A DNA stretch of 64,000 nt from Roseibium litorale (GCF_014842915.1 NZ_JACYXI010000001.1:62001-126000), one strand, 5' to 3'. Shown: positions 18,326 through 29,036, counted from the first letter of the stretch. The notes: a model not told the origin generated them from the letters alone. A program made the numbers and translations.

Positions 18326-19654
18326 TCACGAGGATAGTTTTTCGATACGGATCATTTGAGGCGATCCAGCGACCACCCCCTTGGCGCAAATGGCTTCCAG
18401 AGCTTCCCTTACAGCCACTTCGGTTGTTTCATGCGTGATAAGGATCACGGTCTGACGAACTTCCGGTGACCCTTCGCCTTCATCACCAGCAATATGCTCG
18501 CGCCGCCGCTGAACGATGGACTCAAGCGAAATACCCGCATCGGCCATGCTGCGCGCAATTTCTGCAAACGCACCCGGGCGATCCGGAACGGACAGGCGGA
18601 TGTAATAGCCGCCTTCATGCAGGCGCATCCGCGCCCGCACATAATCTTCAAGCTCTGCCGTAGGCACGCCAAGGACAGGCGACCGGTCGCCGCGGGCAAT
18701 ATCCGCGATATCGGCAACCACGGAAGACGCCGTGGCATTTCCCCCGGCCCCTGGCCCTGCGAGAACGATCTCCCCGACAAAGTCGCCATCCACGGCAACA
18801 GCGTTCAGAACGCCGTCGATCCGGGCAATCGCGGAAGACTTCGGAACCATGGTGGGGTGAACGCGTTGCTCGATACCGGTCTCCGTCCGCTGGGCAACGC
18901 CCAGCAGCTTGATCCGGTAGCCAAGTTCATCCGCCGCCTGAATATCCGCGGTCGTGATCGAGGTGATCCCTTCGACATAGATGTCGTCGGAAGCGATCCT
19001 GGTGCCGAAAGACAGACTGGTCAGGATGGCCAGCTTATGCGCCGTATCAAATCCTTCGATGTCAAAGGTCGGGTCCGCTTCCGCATATCCAAGACGCTGC
19101 GCATCCGCCAGGCACTCGCCGAAAGACAGGCCTTCTGCCTCCATCCGGGTCAGGATGTAGTTGCAGGTGCCGTTGAGAATGCCATAGACGCGGGAGATAT
19201 CGTTGCCAGCCATGCTCTCGCGCAGCGTCTTGACGATGGGGATTCCACCGGCGACTGCGGCTTCATAGTTCAGGCAAACACCGTTTTTCTCGGCAAGTGC
19301 CGCCAGCTCGACGCCATGCTTGGCAAGAAGCGCCTTGTTGGCCGTGACCACATGCTTGCCGGTTTCCAGCGCCGCACGGACGCTGGCTTCAGCCGGACCG
19401 TTGTCTCCGCCGATCAACTCGACGAAGACATCAATTGCATCCGACTTGGCCAACTCGACCGGGTCGGTGAACCATGTGGCTCCGGTGAGGTCTACTCCCC
19501 TGTCACGGCCCGGATCACGCGCACTCACGGCAGAGACCGTAATGGCCCCGCCGGTCTTTACCGCAATCCGGTTACCCTGCTTGGCCAGAAGACGGACAAC
19601 GGACGCTCCAACAGTTCCGAGCCCCGCAATCCCCAGTCTCAACGCCTTAGCCAT
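18326..19654 (-). CDS. hom: Homoserine dehydrogenase
   Basis: 442 residues: N-terminal Rossmann domain with GLGTVG, catalytic/dimerisation domain (GIPIVKTLRESMAGN, NGTCNYILTRM, DPTFDIEGFDTAHKL) and a C-terminal ACT domain (about residues 355-430: RLSVPDRPGAFAEIARSMAD). It reduces aspartate semialdehyde to homoserine for Met and Thr synthesis; the ACT domain usually gives threonine feedback inhibition. It is 28 bases downstream of the aminotransferase gene, so the two are probably cotranscribed. Confidence 0.96.
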   Translation of the reverse strand: MAKALRLGIAGLGTVGASVVRLLAKQGNRIAVKTGGAITVSAVSARDPGRDRGVDLTGATWFTDPVELAKSDAIDVFVELIGGDNGPAEASVRAALETGKHVVTANKALLAKHGVELAALAEKNGVCLNYEAAVAGGIPIVKTLRESMAGNDISRVYGILNGTCNYILTRMEAEGLSFGECLADAQRLGYAEADPTFDIEGFDTAHKLAILTSLSFGTRIASDDIYVEGITSITTADIQAADELGYRIKLLGVAQRTETGIEQRVHPTMVPKSSAIARIDGVLNAVAVDGDFVGEIVLAGPGAGGNATASSVVADIADIARGDRSPVLGVPTAELEDYVRARMRLHEGGYYIRLSVPDRPGAFAEIARSMADAGISLESIVQRRREHIAGDEGEGSPEVRQTVILITHETTEVAVREALEAICAKGVVAGSPQMIRIEKLSS

Positions 19655-19682
19655 AAGTCACGCAATCCAGATCTGTTTAATG

Positions 19683-20900
19683 TCAGCGGGAGGCCCCGAG
19701 CGGGACCTGATTATGCAGCGTTGTTTCCGCTGTCTCCAGGAAACGGCGCACATTCCGGGCGGCCTGGCGCAAACGCTGTTCGTTTTCCACCAGCCCGATC
19801 CGGACAAAGTCATCGCCGTATTCGCCGAAACCGATGCCCGGCGCAACAGCTACCTCGGCCTTTTCAAGCAAGAGCTTGGAAAATTCAAGACTGCCGAGCG
19901 CTTTGAACTTCTCCGGGATCGGCGCCCAGATGAACATGCTGGCGTCTGGAGCGGGCATATCCCAGCCAGCGCGGCCAAAGGATTCGATCACCACATCCCG
20001 GCGCTTCTTGTAGATCGCACGGGTTTCGGCAACGCACTCATCCGACCCGTTCAGCGCTGCCGTGGCGGCTACCTGAATGGGGGTGAACGCGCCGTAGTCC
20101 AGGTAGGACTTAACGCGGGTCAAGGCGGCGATGAGGCGCTCATTGCCGACGGCAAAGCCCATGCGCCAGCCCGGCATGGAGAAGGTCTTGGACAAGGAGG
20201 TGAACTCGGCAGTCACCTCGATCGCACCCGGCACCTGAAGGACAGACGGCGGCGGCGTATCGCCGAAGTAGATTTCTGAATAGGCAAGATCCGACAGGAT
20301 GAAGATCTCGTGCTTGCGGGCAAAGGCCACAACATCCTTGTAGAACTCCAGATCCGCGCAATAGGCGGTCGGGTTCGCCGGATAGCAGAGAATGACTGCC
20401 AGCGGCTTGGGCACCGAATGGATCACCGCGCGCTCAAGAGCATGGAAGAACTCCGGCCCCGGCTCAGCCGGAATGGAACGGATCGCTGCACCCGCCATCA
20501 GGAACCCGAAGGTGTGGATCGGGTAGCTCGGGTTGGGACTCAGCACAACGTCGCCAGGCGCGGTGATCGCCTGCGCCATGTTGGCGAACCCTTCCTTGGA
20601 CCCCAGCGTCGCAACGACCTGAGTGTCAGGATTGAGCTTCACACCGAAACGGCGGGCATAATAGCCAGCCTGAGCCTTGCGGAGCCCCTGAATGCCTTTG
20701 GAAGCGGAATAGCGGTGGGACCGCGGGTCCTGCACCACTTCGGTCAGTTTATCGACGATATGCTTAGGGGTCGGCAGATCCGGATTGCCCATGCCGAGAT
20801 CGATGATATCCGCGCCCGCCGCTCGCGCCTTTGCCTTCAAACGGTTGACCTGTTCAAAGACATACGGCGGAAGCCGTTTCGTCTTGTGGAATTCCTCCAT
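19683..20900 (-). CDS. alaC: PLP-dependent aminotransferase, AlaC / LL-diaminopimelate aminotransferase-like
   Basis: 405 residues, class I/II aminotransferase. The PLP lysine is K238 in SLSKTFSMPGWRMGF; YPANPTA and SDLAYSEIYF are typical neighbours. AlaC-type enzymes make alanine from pyruvate; the linkage to hom suggests it might instead feed aspartate-family or methionine metabolism. ATG 20900 has GAGGA about 9 bases upstream. First gene of the minus-strand alaC-hom-glpX-recJ group. Confidence 0.85.
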   Translation of the reverse strand: MEEFHKTKRLPPYVFEQVNRLKAKARAAGADIIDLGMGNPDLPTPKHIVDKLTEVVQDPRSHRYSASKGIQGLRKAQAGYYARRFGVKLNPDTQVVATLGSKEGFANMAQAITAPGDVVLSPNPSYPIHTFGFLMAGAAIRSIPAEPGPEFFHALERAVIHSVPKPLAVILCYPANPTAYCADLEFYKDVVAFARKHEIFILSDLAYSEIYFGDTPPPSVLQVPGAIEVTAEFTSLSKTFSMPGWRMGFAVGNERLIAALTRVKSYLDYGAFTPIQVAATAALNGSDECVAETRAIYKKRRDVVIESFGRAGWDMPAPDASMFIWAPIPEKFKALGSLEFSKLLLEKAEVAVAPGIGFGEYGDDFVRIGLVENEQRLRQAARNVRRFLETAETTLHNQVPLGASR

Positions 20901-21030
20901 GGCGCGGGTCCTCAAATTGGCTCGGCAAAATGCTACTTTCCGCAAGCTGAGCCCGTTTTGCTCCAGCCGCGGCAGCGCCCTTTTATCAGCACCTTGAAAA
21001 ATGCGCACCCGTCTTTAAGGCAATAGACAG

Positions 21031-21366
21031 CTAATTTTGAGAGATGCTGCCACTGGCAGGCACTTCCACAAGGTCCCCCTGCTGTTTCTGGCGCAAAATC
21101 AGCAGTTCCTCGACCGAAGACAGCATTTGACCTTCCTGTTTGTGCTGCCTGCTTTCACTCAAACTCTTGAGACGGGAAATGGTGGCATTCACCTCACTCT
21201 CACCTGGCGGCGCGGGCGTTGTGGAAGCCGTCACTTTTGGGGGTTGGGCCCCTCCGGTTTGGGCTGCCTGCATGGCATCAAACAGCGAGGATTCGGGGCC
21301 AAGAGCACAGCCCGCAGGCAGCAGTGCAAGTGTGACCAGAAGGGCATGGATCGGAAGGCGCGTCAC
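21031..21366 (-). CDS. Small putative lipoprotein
   Basis: 111 residues. A hydrophobic leader ends in LLPAGC, a lipobox with Cys at about residue 19. The mature part is polar, with a Pro/Thr-rich linker and a predicted helix (SEVNATISRLKSLSESRQ). Function unknown. It lies 130 bases upstream of the aminotransferase gene on the same strand. Confidence 0.6.
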   Translation of the reverse strand: MTRLPIHALLVTLALLPAGCALGPESSLFDAMQAAQTGGAQPPKVTASTTPAPPGESEVNATISRLKSLSESRQHKQEGQMLSSVEELLILRQKQQGDLVEVPASGSISQN

Positions 21367-21700
21367 GGGAGGTCCAGAACGTTTCAGAAAGAATACCGGC
21401 AGAACAGCCGCGACCTATGTAGGATCGATTGAGGCAGGTGGGAAGATGCAGAATCCATCATGACGGCAGATCGTCATTTACTGCATGGCCGGGTCCTCAT
21501 TTTCCCATTCGACGCCGCAAGGGAAATCATGTCATAAATACCTTGTACGGTCACACAAAACGGTGAGCTGCACCGGCAGCTGCGCGCAAGCGTCCTCAGG
21601 GCAAGGTTTCTGAGTATCCAGGTGAAGTTTTTATGGGAGAAGGCAGGCACACCTTATTTTCAGTGCGCCAGCCGGAAATAGCCGGAGGGGATCCTAATTT
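21367..21700. other. 334-bp divergent intergenic region before phaC
   Basis: No gene seen. It should hold the promoters of phaC (plus) and the lipoprotein gene (minus). A small inverted repeat, ATGACG..CGTCAT at 21460-21477, is present. A GGAGGGG ribosome binding site for phaC lies at about 21684-21690. No phasin gene or PhaR operator was recognised. Confidence 0.5.
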
Positions 21701-23506
21701 ATGGCTGAAGACCGGCAGCATCCTGTGCTGCAATATATTATCAACAATCCGGAAGCCTTCGCCCAGAACCTGGCCAAAACCCTTGAGAATGCCGGCAAGG
21801 CACTCGCAGCCTATCTGGAGCCGCGTGAAAAAGGCGAAGTCAAGCAAGAGGGCGCAGATGAGCTGACAGGCATCATCAAGACCCTTGCCCAGGTGGGGGA
21901 ATACTGGATCTCTGATCCAGAGCGTGCCGTTGCGGCACAGTCCCGCCTCATCAACGGCTACATCACTCTCTGGAATTCGTCGCTCAAGCGCATGATGGGC
22001 GAGACTGCCGAACCGGCTGCCAGCCCTCCCTCCCGCGATAAGCGCTTTGCCGATCCGGACTGGAACAACAACCAGTATTTCGACTTCATCAAGCAGCTCT
22101 ACCTGATCACCAGCAAATGGGCTGAGGATCTGGTGCTCGATGCCAAGGATCTGGACGAGCACACGCGCCACAAGGCCGAATTCTACGTCAATCAGATCTC
22201 CAACGCCCTGTCGCCATCCAACTTCCTGATGACCAATCCGGAGCTTTTGCGGCTGACCGTGGAAAGCAATGGCGAGAACCTGGTCAAGGGGATGCAGCAC
22301 CTGGTGGAAGATATCAGGGCCGGCCGCGGCGACCTCAAAATCCGCCAGACGGACATGAGCAAGTTTGCCCTGGGAGAAAACCTTGGTCTCACACCCGGCA
22401 AGGTGATTGCCCAGAACGATGTCTGCCAGGTCATCCAGTACGACCCGGCGACGCCCGAGGTGCTCAAGCGGCCTCTGATGATCGTCCCGCCCTGGATCAA
22501 CAAGTTCTATATTCTCGACCTGACGCCTGAAAAATCCTTCATCAAGTGGTGTGTGGACCAGGGTCATACGGTCTTTGTCATTTCCTGGGTGAACCCGGAT
22601 GCCCGCCAGGCGGAAAAGAGCTTCGAGCACTATATGAAGGAGGGGATCCTTCATACCCTTGACGTCATCAAGCGCGCGACGAAGCAGGAAGAGGTCAATG
22701 CCATCGGCTATTGCGTCGGCGGCACACTGCTTGCAGTCACCCTCGCCTATATGGCTGCGACCGGCGACAAGCGCATCGCCAGTGCAACCTTCTTCACCAC
22801 ACAGGTCGATTTCACTTTCGCGGGAGACCTGAAGGTCTTTGTCGACGAGGAACAGATCTCGCTGCTGGAGAGGAAGATGGCCGAGCAAGGCTATCTTGAC
22901 GGGTCCAAAATGGCCTCTGCCTTCAACATGCTGCGCTCAAACGACCTGATCTGGTCCTACGTCGTGAACAACTATCTGAAGGGCAAGGACCCCTTCCCCT
23001 TCGACCTTCTCTACTGGAACTCCGACTCTACCCGCATGCCTGCTGCCAACCACTCGTTCTACCTGCGGAACTGCTACCTGGAGAACAATCTGGCCAAGGG
23101 GAAAATGGAAATTGGCGGCAAGAAACTGGATCTCTCCAAGGTCAAGATCCCGATCTACAACCTTGCAACCCGCGAGGATCACATCGCCCCGCCGCAGTCG
23201 GTCTTCCTCGGCAGCACCTGTTTTGGAGGCCCAGTCGATTATGTGCTATCCGGGTCAGGGCACATCGCAGGTGTGGTCAACCCTCCGGCCAAGAACAAGT
23301 ACCAGTATTGGACCGGCGATCGGCCCAAGGGCAAGCTTGAGGACTGGCTGGACAAGGCCAAAGAAAACCCTGGCTCCTGGTGGCCGCATTGGGATGCTTG
23401 GATCCGTGAACAGAATGGCGATCTGGTCAAGGCAAGAAAGCCTGGCGCCAACCGGGTCAAGATCCTGGAAGACGCCCCGGGAAGCTATGTGAAAACCCGC
23501 GTCTGA
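21701..23506 (+). CDS. phaC: Class I poly(3-hydroxyalkanoate) synthase
   Basis: 601 residues, the class I PhaC length. The lipase-like box is GYCVGG with the nucleophile C338; the catalytic Asp and His lie in [12 protein letters not shown] and [12 protein letters not shown]. The N-terminal domain and the [14 protein letters not shown] block are typical. It polymerises 3-hydroxyacyl-CoA into storage granules in the cytoplasm. GGAGGGG lies upstream. No phaA, phaB or depolymerase gene is adjacent, so the monomer genes are elsewhere. Confidence 0.96.
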   Translation: MAEDRQHPVLQYIINNPEAFAQNLAKTLENAGKALAAYLEPREKGEVKQEGADELTGIIKTLAQVGEYWISDPERAVAAQSRLINGYITLWNSSLKRMMGETAEPAASPPSRDKRFADPDWNNNQYFDFIKQLYLITSKWAEDLVLDAKDLDEHTRHKAEFYVNQISNALSPSNFLMTNPELLRLTVESNGENLVKGMQHLVEDIRAGRGDLKIRQTDMSKFALGENLGLTPGKVIAQNDVCQVIQYDPATPEVLKRPLMIVPPWINKFYILDLTPEKSFIKWCVDQGHTVFVISWVNPDARQAEKSFEHYMKEGILHTLDVIKRATKQEEVNAIGYCVGGTLLAVTLAYMAATGDKRIASATFFTTQVDFTFAGDLKVFVDEEQISLLERKMAEQGYLDGSKMASAFNMLRSNDLIWSYVVNNYLKGKDPFPFDLLYWNSDSTRMPAANHSFYLRNCYLENNLAKGKMEIGGKKLDLSKVKIPIYNLATREDHIAPPQSVFLGSTCFGGPVDYVLSGSGHIAGVVNPPAKNKYQYWTGDRPKGKLEDWLDKAKENPGSWWPHWDAWIREQNGDLVKARKPGANRVKILEDAPGSYVKTRV

Positions 23507-23520
23507 ATCAGTACCGTGCG

Positions 23521-23556
23521 TCCTTCCGGCTGAGATGGCGGCCTTAGCCGGAAGGA
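23521..23556. terminator. Bidirectional hairpin between convergent phaC and GGDEF/EAL genes
   Basis: TCCTTCCGGCT (23521-23531) and AGCCGGAAGGA (23546-23556) pair perfectly over 11 bp, 15 bases after the phaC stop. The downstream CTGCTTTGC is only mildly T-rich. It lies between two convergent genes and may end both transcripts. Confidence 0.6.
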
Positions 23557-23582
23557 GGCTGCTTTGCCCCGGCAGATCCGCG

Positions 23583-25889
23583 TCAGGATGCAATCCCGCG
23601 CAGCTGTGCAGGCGGGCTGCGGGCCAGAAGCTTCACAATCTCATCTGCCCCCATGGGAGCACCGAAAAGATAGCCCTGACCGCATACGCAACCACTCCGC
23701 AACAGAAACTCTTTCTGAGCGTTGGTCTCGACGCCTTCTGCGATCACGTTCAATCCAAGCTCCCGCCCAAGCAGAATAATCGAGCGGACGATTCCCTGAC
23801 TTCCAGGATCTGAGGCCGCATTTTCGATAAAGGTCCGGTCGATCTTCAGCCGGGTCAGCGGGAAGCTGCGAAGAGCACTCAGGCTCGAATAGCCGGTTCC
23901 GAAGTCATCAATTGCCAGCTTCATACCCATCGCCCTCAGCTCCGACAGCTTGGCCACAGCCATTTGCGGGCTTTCTGCAAGAAGGCTTTCGGTGATCTCA
24001 AACTCGAAGGCGCTGGGTTTAACGCCATGAACCTGAAGCGTTTCTTTTACCTTCTTCACCAGGTTGACATCACTGAACTGGCGCTGCGAGACATTCACCG
24101 CCATCAGGATCGGATCGTAGCCTTTTTCGTTCCACCGCTGCACCTGACGGCATGCTTCCTCAAGAACCCAGTCGCCGAGCGCCCCAATCAGGCCACTCTC
24201 TTCCGCAAGAGGAATGAACCGGCTTGGCGGCACCCTGCCCTTTTTGGGATGATTCCAGCGCGCTAGAGCCTCCAGACCGATCAATTGACCGCTCTGAAGA
24301 TCGAACTGCGGCTGATATTCGAGGAAAAACTGGTTGCTCTCCAGACCGACACGCATGTCCTCAAGCAAAGTCAGGTCCATCAGGCTGCCTTCGCTCATCA
24401 TCCGGTCATAGAACTGGAAGGTATCCCGCCCGGACTTCTTGGACTGATACATGGCGGTGTCCGCGTGCTGCAAAAGCACCTCTGCGGTCGCGCCATCTTC
24501 CGGGTAGACTGACGTCCCCATGCTGCAGGTGATGCGGAAGGTTTGGCCAGCGAGATGCATCGGCGCGGCCACGGCAGCCCGGACTCTGCCAAGCAACTCC
24601 TGCAGATTTGTTTTTTCCGCTAGACCTCCACTGATGACCAGAACAAATTCATCTCCGCCAAACCGGATCAGAATATGGTCGTCGGGAAGAACTTCACGGA
24701 TCCGCTCGGAGACGATCTGCAAAACCAGATCCCCGATTGCATGGCCAAAGCTGTCGTTCACCGACTTGAACCGGTCAATGTCGCAGAACACGACCGCAAC
24801 GCCGGTCTTGTTTTTCTCCGCATCCACAAGCAACTGTTCGAGCTGATGCTCCAGTTCGCGCCGGTTTGGAAGGCCGGTCAGCGTGTCATTTTCGGCGAGA
24901 AAACGGATACGTTCCTCAGCCCGGGTCCGCTCGATCGCAATGGCTGCCAGACGCACGGTATCAGCGATCAGCTTGCTCTCGGCCACATCAGCGATCGGGC
25001 CGCCCTGGCGGTACATCGCGAAGGTGCCCAGCACTTTCTTGTCATGAGAAATGATCGGTGTCGACCAGCAGGAGGTCAACCCAAACGGCTCAGCAAGAGC
25101 CGTGTATGGCGCCCAGAGCGGGTTTGTCATGATATCATCAACAATAACCGGCTGCCCTGTAAAGGCTGCGGTTCCGCATGATCCGACCGCCTGGCCGATC
25201 TCAACACCGTGAATGTGATCGCAATAAGCTTTCGGCAAACTGGGGGCCGCGCCGTGCAAAAGACGCTTTCCGGATTCATCCAGCAGCAAAATTGACCCCA
25301 AGACACCGTCAAGCTGCTCTTCGATCATGCACAAAAGCGCTTCCAGAACCTCTGGAAGCGGCCGCCCGGTAGCGATCATTTCCAGAATACGCGCCTGACC
25401 TGTCATCAGCAGTTCTGTGCGTTTTCTGGCAGTAATATCGCGGGAAATACCGAATATGCCGTAGACTACACCGTTTTCACCACGGAGTGGGAACTTGGAA
25501 GAGGAAACCCACTTTCTGGTGCCATCCGGACGTATAATGAATTCTTCGAAATCGATCTTCGGCTCGCCGCTGCGCATGACTTCGCGTTCGTCCGCTTCAT
25601 ACTTCCGCGCCAGCTGTGGAGAATGAATGTCCGCGTCGGACCGGCCCAGAAGGTCAACGGCATTTTTTATGCCGAGATCTTCTGCCACCGAGCGGTTGGC
25701 AAAGACAAAGCGGCAGTCACGATCCTTGATGAACAGGTAGTCACTCACCTGATCGACAACCAGGCGCAACCATTCCGTATGTCCAGCAAGGGATTGCACC
25801 TGCGGATCTTCTGGAGAAAGCCTGGTCTCTTTCTTCGTGATTTCCCCACTCCCTTCGAAACGTGGACAACCAGGGGAAGCAGCACCCAA
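23583..25889 (-). CDS. PAS-GAF-GGDEF-EAL cyclic di-GMP signalling protein
   Basis: About 768 residues, soluble. Domains in order: PAS with PAC (about 35-165, VVDQVSDYLFIKDRDCRFVF), GAF (about 170-310), GGDEF (RFGGDEF at about 408-413), EAL (GLEALARWNHP at about 535-545). Both catalytic motifs are intact, so it could make and degrade c-di-GMP. In the EAL domain DDFGTGYSSL and AEGVET are kept. The start is uncertain: TTG 25889 is the longest reading without a clear ribosome site, and a GTG at about residue 36 is also possible. Confidence 0.9.
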   Translation of the reverse strand: MGAASPGCPRFEGSGEITKKETRLSPEDPQVQSLAGHTEWLRLVVDQVSDYLFIKDRDCRFVFANRSVAEDLGIKNAVDLLGRSDADIHSPQLARKYEADEREVMRSGEPKIDFEEFIIRPDGTRKWVSSSKFPLRGENGVVYGIFGISRDITARKRTELLMTGQARILEMIATGRPLPEVLEALLCMIEEQLDGVLGSILLLDESGKRLLHGAAPSLPKAYCDHIHGVEIGQAVGSCGTAAFTGQPVIVDDIMTNPLWAPYTALAEPFGLTSCWSTPIISHDKKVLGTFAMYRQGGPIADVAESKLIADTVRLAAIAIERTRAEERIRFLAENDTLTGLPNRRELEHQLEQLLVDAEKNKTGVAVVFCDIDRFKSVNDSFGHAIGDLVLQIVSERIREVLPDDHILIRFGGDEFVLVISGGLAEKTNLQELLGRVRAAVAAPMHLAGQTFRITCSMGTSVYPEDGATAEVLLQHADTAMYQSKKSGRDTFQFYDRMMSEGSLMDLTLLEDMRVGLESNQFFLEYQPQFDLQSGQLIGLEALARWNHPKKGRVPPSRFIPLAEESGLIGALGDWVLEEACRQVQRWNEKGYDPILMAVNVSQRQFSDVNLVKKVKETLQVHGVKPSAFEFEITESLLAESPQMAVAKLSELRAMGMKLAIDDFGTGYSSLSALRSFPLTRLKIDRTFIENAASDPGSQGIVRSIILLGRELGLNVIAEGVETNAQKEFLLRSGCVCGQGYLFGAPMGADEIVKLLARSPPAQLRGIAS

Positions 25890-26216
25890 AATCGAGGAAA
25901 CCGTCCGCAGACCGGAACCAAAGGACCTCCGGAACCATCACCCGGGTACAAAGTATGTCTGAATTGCTGAAAATTCCCTAAAGGAACCTTTGAACAGTTT
26001 TAATTAAAGTTGAAAATTGAGTGCACAGTTCTGCAACTGAAGAAATTAACATCACACCGCCGGGCAAATTCACTACAAGGATAAATTGCTGTCTGTCATC
26101 AGATGATCATGCCAGCGCTTGCCGCCGTTTCGAGGCGGTGCACAAAGCAGGCAGCCTGATGCGTCTGCCCCATTGGCGATTGCAGCCGCCCAAATTGCGT
26201 TTAGGAGAGGAATGGA
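25890..26216. other. 327-bp divergent intergenic region
   Basis: No gene seen. It is AT-richer than its surroundings around 25970-26090 and should carry the divergent promoters of the c-di-GMP protein and the sugar kinase. A small palindrome AAAGGAACCTTT occurs at about 25980-25991. AGGAGAGGA just before 26217 is the kinase ribosome binding site. Confidence 0.5.
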
Positions 26217-27149
26217 ATGATCTTGTGCTGTGGCGAAGCTTTGATTGACATGATCCCGGCACAAACGGGCAGCGGGGAGAAAGCCTATCTGCCGCTGGCA
26301 GGAGGCGCTGTCTATAATACCGCCATCGCTCTGGGCCGGCTGGAATGCCCGGCAGGAATGCTGACAGGCCTTTCGACCGATCTTTTCGGCCAGCAGCTGG
26401 CAACGGGACTCACCGCGAGCAATGTCGACACCTCCCTCTGCATTACCTCAAGCCGCCCTACCACGCTTGCATTTGTCGAACTCACCGGCGGTCATGCCAG
26501 CTATACATTCTATGATGAGAACTCCGCCGGACGGCTTCTGAGCCCGGAGGAGCTCCCACCTCTGCCCACCTCTGTCACGGCACTTTACCTGGGCGGCATC
26601 AGTCTGGCTGTCGAGCCCTGCGCCGAGGCCTATGCCGCTCTTGCAGCGGACGCCGGGGACCGGGTGGTTATGATCGATCCGAACATCCGTCCCGGGTTCA
26701 TCAAGGATGAAAACCGCTACAGGGACAGGCTCGACCGGATGACTGCGCGCGCCGACATCCTCAAGGTTTCCGATGAAGATCTCCATTGGCTTGAACCGGG
26801 AGACGCGACACTTGCAGACAAGGCCGCCCGTCTTCAGGCCAAGGGCGCGGGTATCGTGCTTGTCACCAAGGGCAAGGACGGCGCGCTCGGCTTTCTGCAG
26901 AATGGGCAGCAGGTCTCCGTTCACGGGCAGAGCGTCACCGTTGTCGACACGGTTGGAGCCGGGGACACATTCAACGCCGGCGTGCTGGCCAGCCTGCAAG
27001 ACCGCAAGCTCCTGAGCCGTGAGGCGCTGGCAAAGGCCGGTGCGGAGGACATTTCACAGGCCCTGGCATTCGGCGCCAAGGTTGCCGCGGTAACCGTCTC
27101 CCGTGCAGGCGCCAACCCGCCGTGGCGGTCTGAGCTGACTGCGGCATGA
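26217..27149 (+). CDS. PfkB family carbohydrate kinase (fructokinase-like)
   Basis: 310 residues. Signature 1 region GGAVYNTAIALGRLE and the C-terminal signature 2 DTVGAGDTFNAGVL with the catalytic Asp are present. The start ILCCGEALIDMIP is typical of fructokinases. It phosphorylates a sugar, probably fructose, with ATP. A strong AGGAGAGGA site precedes ATG 26217. No transporter or regulator gene adjoins it, so the substrate remains an inference. Confidence 0.87.
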   Translation: MILCCGEALIDMIPAQTGSGEKAYLPLAGGAVYNTAIALGRLECPAGMLTGLSTDLFGQQLATGLTASNVDTSLCITSSRPTTLAFVELTGGHASYTFYDENSAGRLLSPEELPPLPTSVTALYLGGISLAVEPCAEAYAALAADAGDRVVMIDPNIRPGFIKDENRYRDRLDRMTARADILKVSDEDLHWLEPGDATLADKAARLQAKGAGIVLVTKGKDGALGFLQNGQQVSVHGQSVTVVDTVGAGDTFNAGVLASLQDRKLLSREALAKAGAEDISQALAFGAKVAAVTVSRAGANPPWRSELTAA

Positions 27150-27399
27150 AGCCCAAGCCGCCTGCTTGTCTCTACTTACTGGCCCTGGAGGCGTTTTCGC
27201 TGTATAAGTGAAGACTTGTTTCCATTTCCGGTACGACGGACCGCCTGGACCGCCAGACGTCACGCAGGGAGCGGAACATATCTGAACGCGAACGGAAGTA
27301 AAACCGCCAGGGGCAACAACAATGCAGCAGCTGCAAAGGCGCTTCCGGCCCGATCCGGCGCGAGCACCTGCGCAAGCAGGTCAAATCAGGGCCCTTGGC

Positions 27400-27930
27400 A
27401 TGACCGCCAAGGTCTGGCGGCGGCATGTTTCGCCCTGGAGCGTTCATACGAGAATGGCAACCCTGCCCTTCCTGCTCGCCTCTCTGGCCAGTCACGCCTG
27501 GATCGGAACACCGGCAGCAGCAGGCCTGACACTGATTGTCTTCACCTGGCTCTTGGTCAGTCCGCGGCTGTTTCCGGCCCCAACCCGCTTTGACACCTGG
27601 ATTGCACGTTCGGCATTCGGAGAACGGATCTGGATCAACAGGATGGCAGTTCCTATCCCGCAGGACGAAGCCCGTGCCGCCATGCGCCTGTCCCTGGTCA
27701 CAGGCCTTGGCTTTGCCACAGCCGTTTATGGCGCCATCACGATCAACCCGCTCCTTGCAGTCACCGGTATGATCGTGACCTACGCAGGCAAGCTCGTGTT
27801 TCTAAACCGGATGGCTCTTCTCTATGACCGGATGCGCGACGCCCACCCACTTTACCGTTTCTGGTCGACCGCACCGGACAACGACAATCCAGCCAGGAAG
27901 GCGAACCGGAAGGTTCCGGAGTCCGCCTGA
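27400..27930 (+). CDS. DUF6653-like membrane protein
   Basis: 176 residues from ATG 27400. The motif order resembles DUF6653: RHVSPWSVHTR near the start, two hydrophobic helices (about 23-60), then NPRLFP-like SPRLFPAPTRFDTW, GERIWINR and VPIP, two more helices and KLVFLNRMALLYDRM. Function unknown. ATG 27322 with AGGGG upstream is an alternative start that adds 26 residues unlike the family. Confidence 0.65.
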   Translation: MTAKVWRRHVSPWSVHTRMATLPFLLASLASHAWIGTPAAAGLTLIVFTWLLVSPRLFPAPTRFDTWIARSAFGERIWINRMAVPIPQDEARAAMRLSLVTGLGFATAVYGAITINPLLAVTGMIVTYAGKLVFLNRMALLYDRMRDAHPLYRFWSTAPDNDNPARKANRKVPESA

Positions 27931-27963
27931 ACGGCAGACCCCGGACAAAACCGCTCAGCCTGC

Positions 27964-28920
27964 TTAACCGCGCTTTTTTTCGGCCAGGAGACCCAGATAG
28001 TACTGGGCTATGGTGGCACCAGCGATGGACGTGATGTCCGCGTGATCATAGGCCGGAGACACTTCCACCACATCCCCGCCAACGAAGTCCAGGCTGCCGA
28101 GCCGGCGCAGGATCATCAAAGCTTCCCGGCTGGAAAGACCGCCAGCGACAGGTGTGCCCGTTCCCGGAGCATAAGCCGGATCCAGGCAGTCGATATCGAA
28201 CGTCATGTAGGCCTTGGACGACCCCACCCGGTCCTTGATCATCTCGACCACACCATTGACACCCAGCAGTTCGACTTCCTCACCGTAGAGAATCTCCAGG
28301 CCACAGGTCTCCGGTGCATGGGTGCGGATACCGATCTGGATCGACTTTTCCGGATCAATCAGCCCTTCCCGCACGGCGCGTCCGGTGAAAGTGCCGTGGT
28401 CGATCCGGTCGCCCATGTCGGGCCAGGTATCCTGATGGGCGTCAAACTGGACCAGCGCCAGCGGACCATGCTTGGCCACATGCGCTTTCAGAAGCGGATA
28501 GGTGACGAAATGATCGCCCCCGATGGAAAAGAGATGAACATCCTGATCCAGGATCTCCCGCGCCTGTGCCTCGATGCAGCCAGGGATATCGGCATTGCGG
28601 CCATAGTCGAAAGAGCAATCGCCATAATCCACCACGGCCAGCCCTTCGAAAGGATCGGCCTCGAAGGGATACTGCGGATCGCCGTCGAAAATGGCCGAGG
28701 CCCGGCGCACACCTTGCGGACCAAACCGGGCGCCCGGACGGTTGGAGACGGACGCATCAAAGGGAATGCCCCAGACAGCCGCATCGGCGCCGGTCAGATC
28801 GCGGGTGTAGCGCCGGCGCATGAAGGACAGCACACCACCATAAGTCGGCTCGTGAGAACCGCCGGTCAGGCTCTTGCCGAACACCGCATTGTCGGTCGGG
28901 CGCGGACGGATGGGGGACAT
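27964..28920 (-). CDS. speB: Agmatinase (ureohydrolase family)
   Basis: 318 residues. The binuclear Mn site is visible as GGDHFVTYP, QFDAHQDTW and FDIDCLDP. It hydrolyses agmatine (or a related guanidino compound) to putrescine and urea. ATG 28920 has GAGGAG about 8 bases upstream. Sequence alone cannot fully separate agmatinase from guanidinobutyrase or guanidinopropionase. No other polyamine gene is adjacent. Confidence 0.85.
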   Translation of the reverse strand: MSPIRPRPTDNAVFGKSLTGGSHEPTYGGVLSFMRRRYTRDLTGADAAVWGIPFDASVSNRPGARFGPQGVRRASAIFDGDPQYPFEADPFEGLAVVDYGDCSFDYGRNADIPGCIEAQAREILDQDVHLFSIGGDHFVTYPLLKAHVAKHGPLALVQFDAHQDTWPDMGDRIDHGTFTGRAVREGLIDPEKSIQIGIRTHAPETCGLEILYGEEVELLGVNGVVEMIKDRVGSSKAYMTFDIDCLDPAYAPGTGTPVAGGLSSREALMILRRLGSLDFVGGDVVEVSPAYDHADITSIAGATIAQYYLGLLAEKKRG

Positions 28921-29036
28921 TTGGAACTCCTCAGAGAAAAACCGCTTCGACACTTCCTCGAAGCCGCACGACCCTAGCCAAGCTGCCGGGAAAGACAAGC
29001 GTTACCACTCAAGCTGGCACTGGCACTGACTGGCGA

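Noticed and set aside
16304..18337. Long open frame (over 670 codons) on the plus strand across recJ and glpX
   Set aside because: It is antisense to two well-recognised genes, has no recognisable domain and arises from GC-rich codon bias in the real frames.
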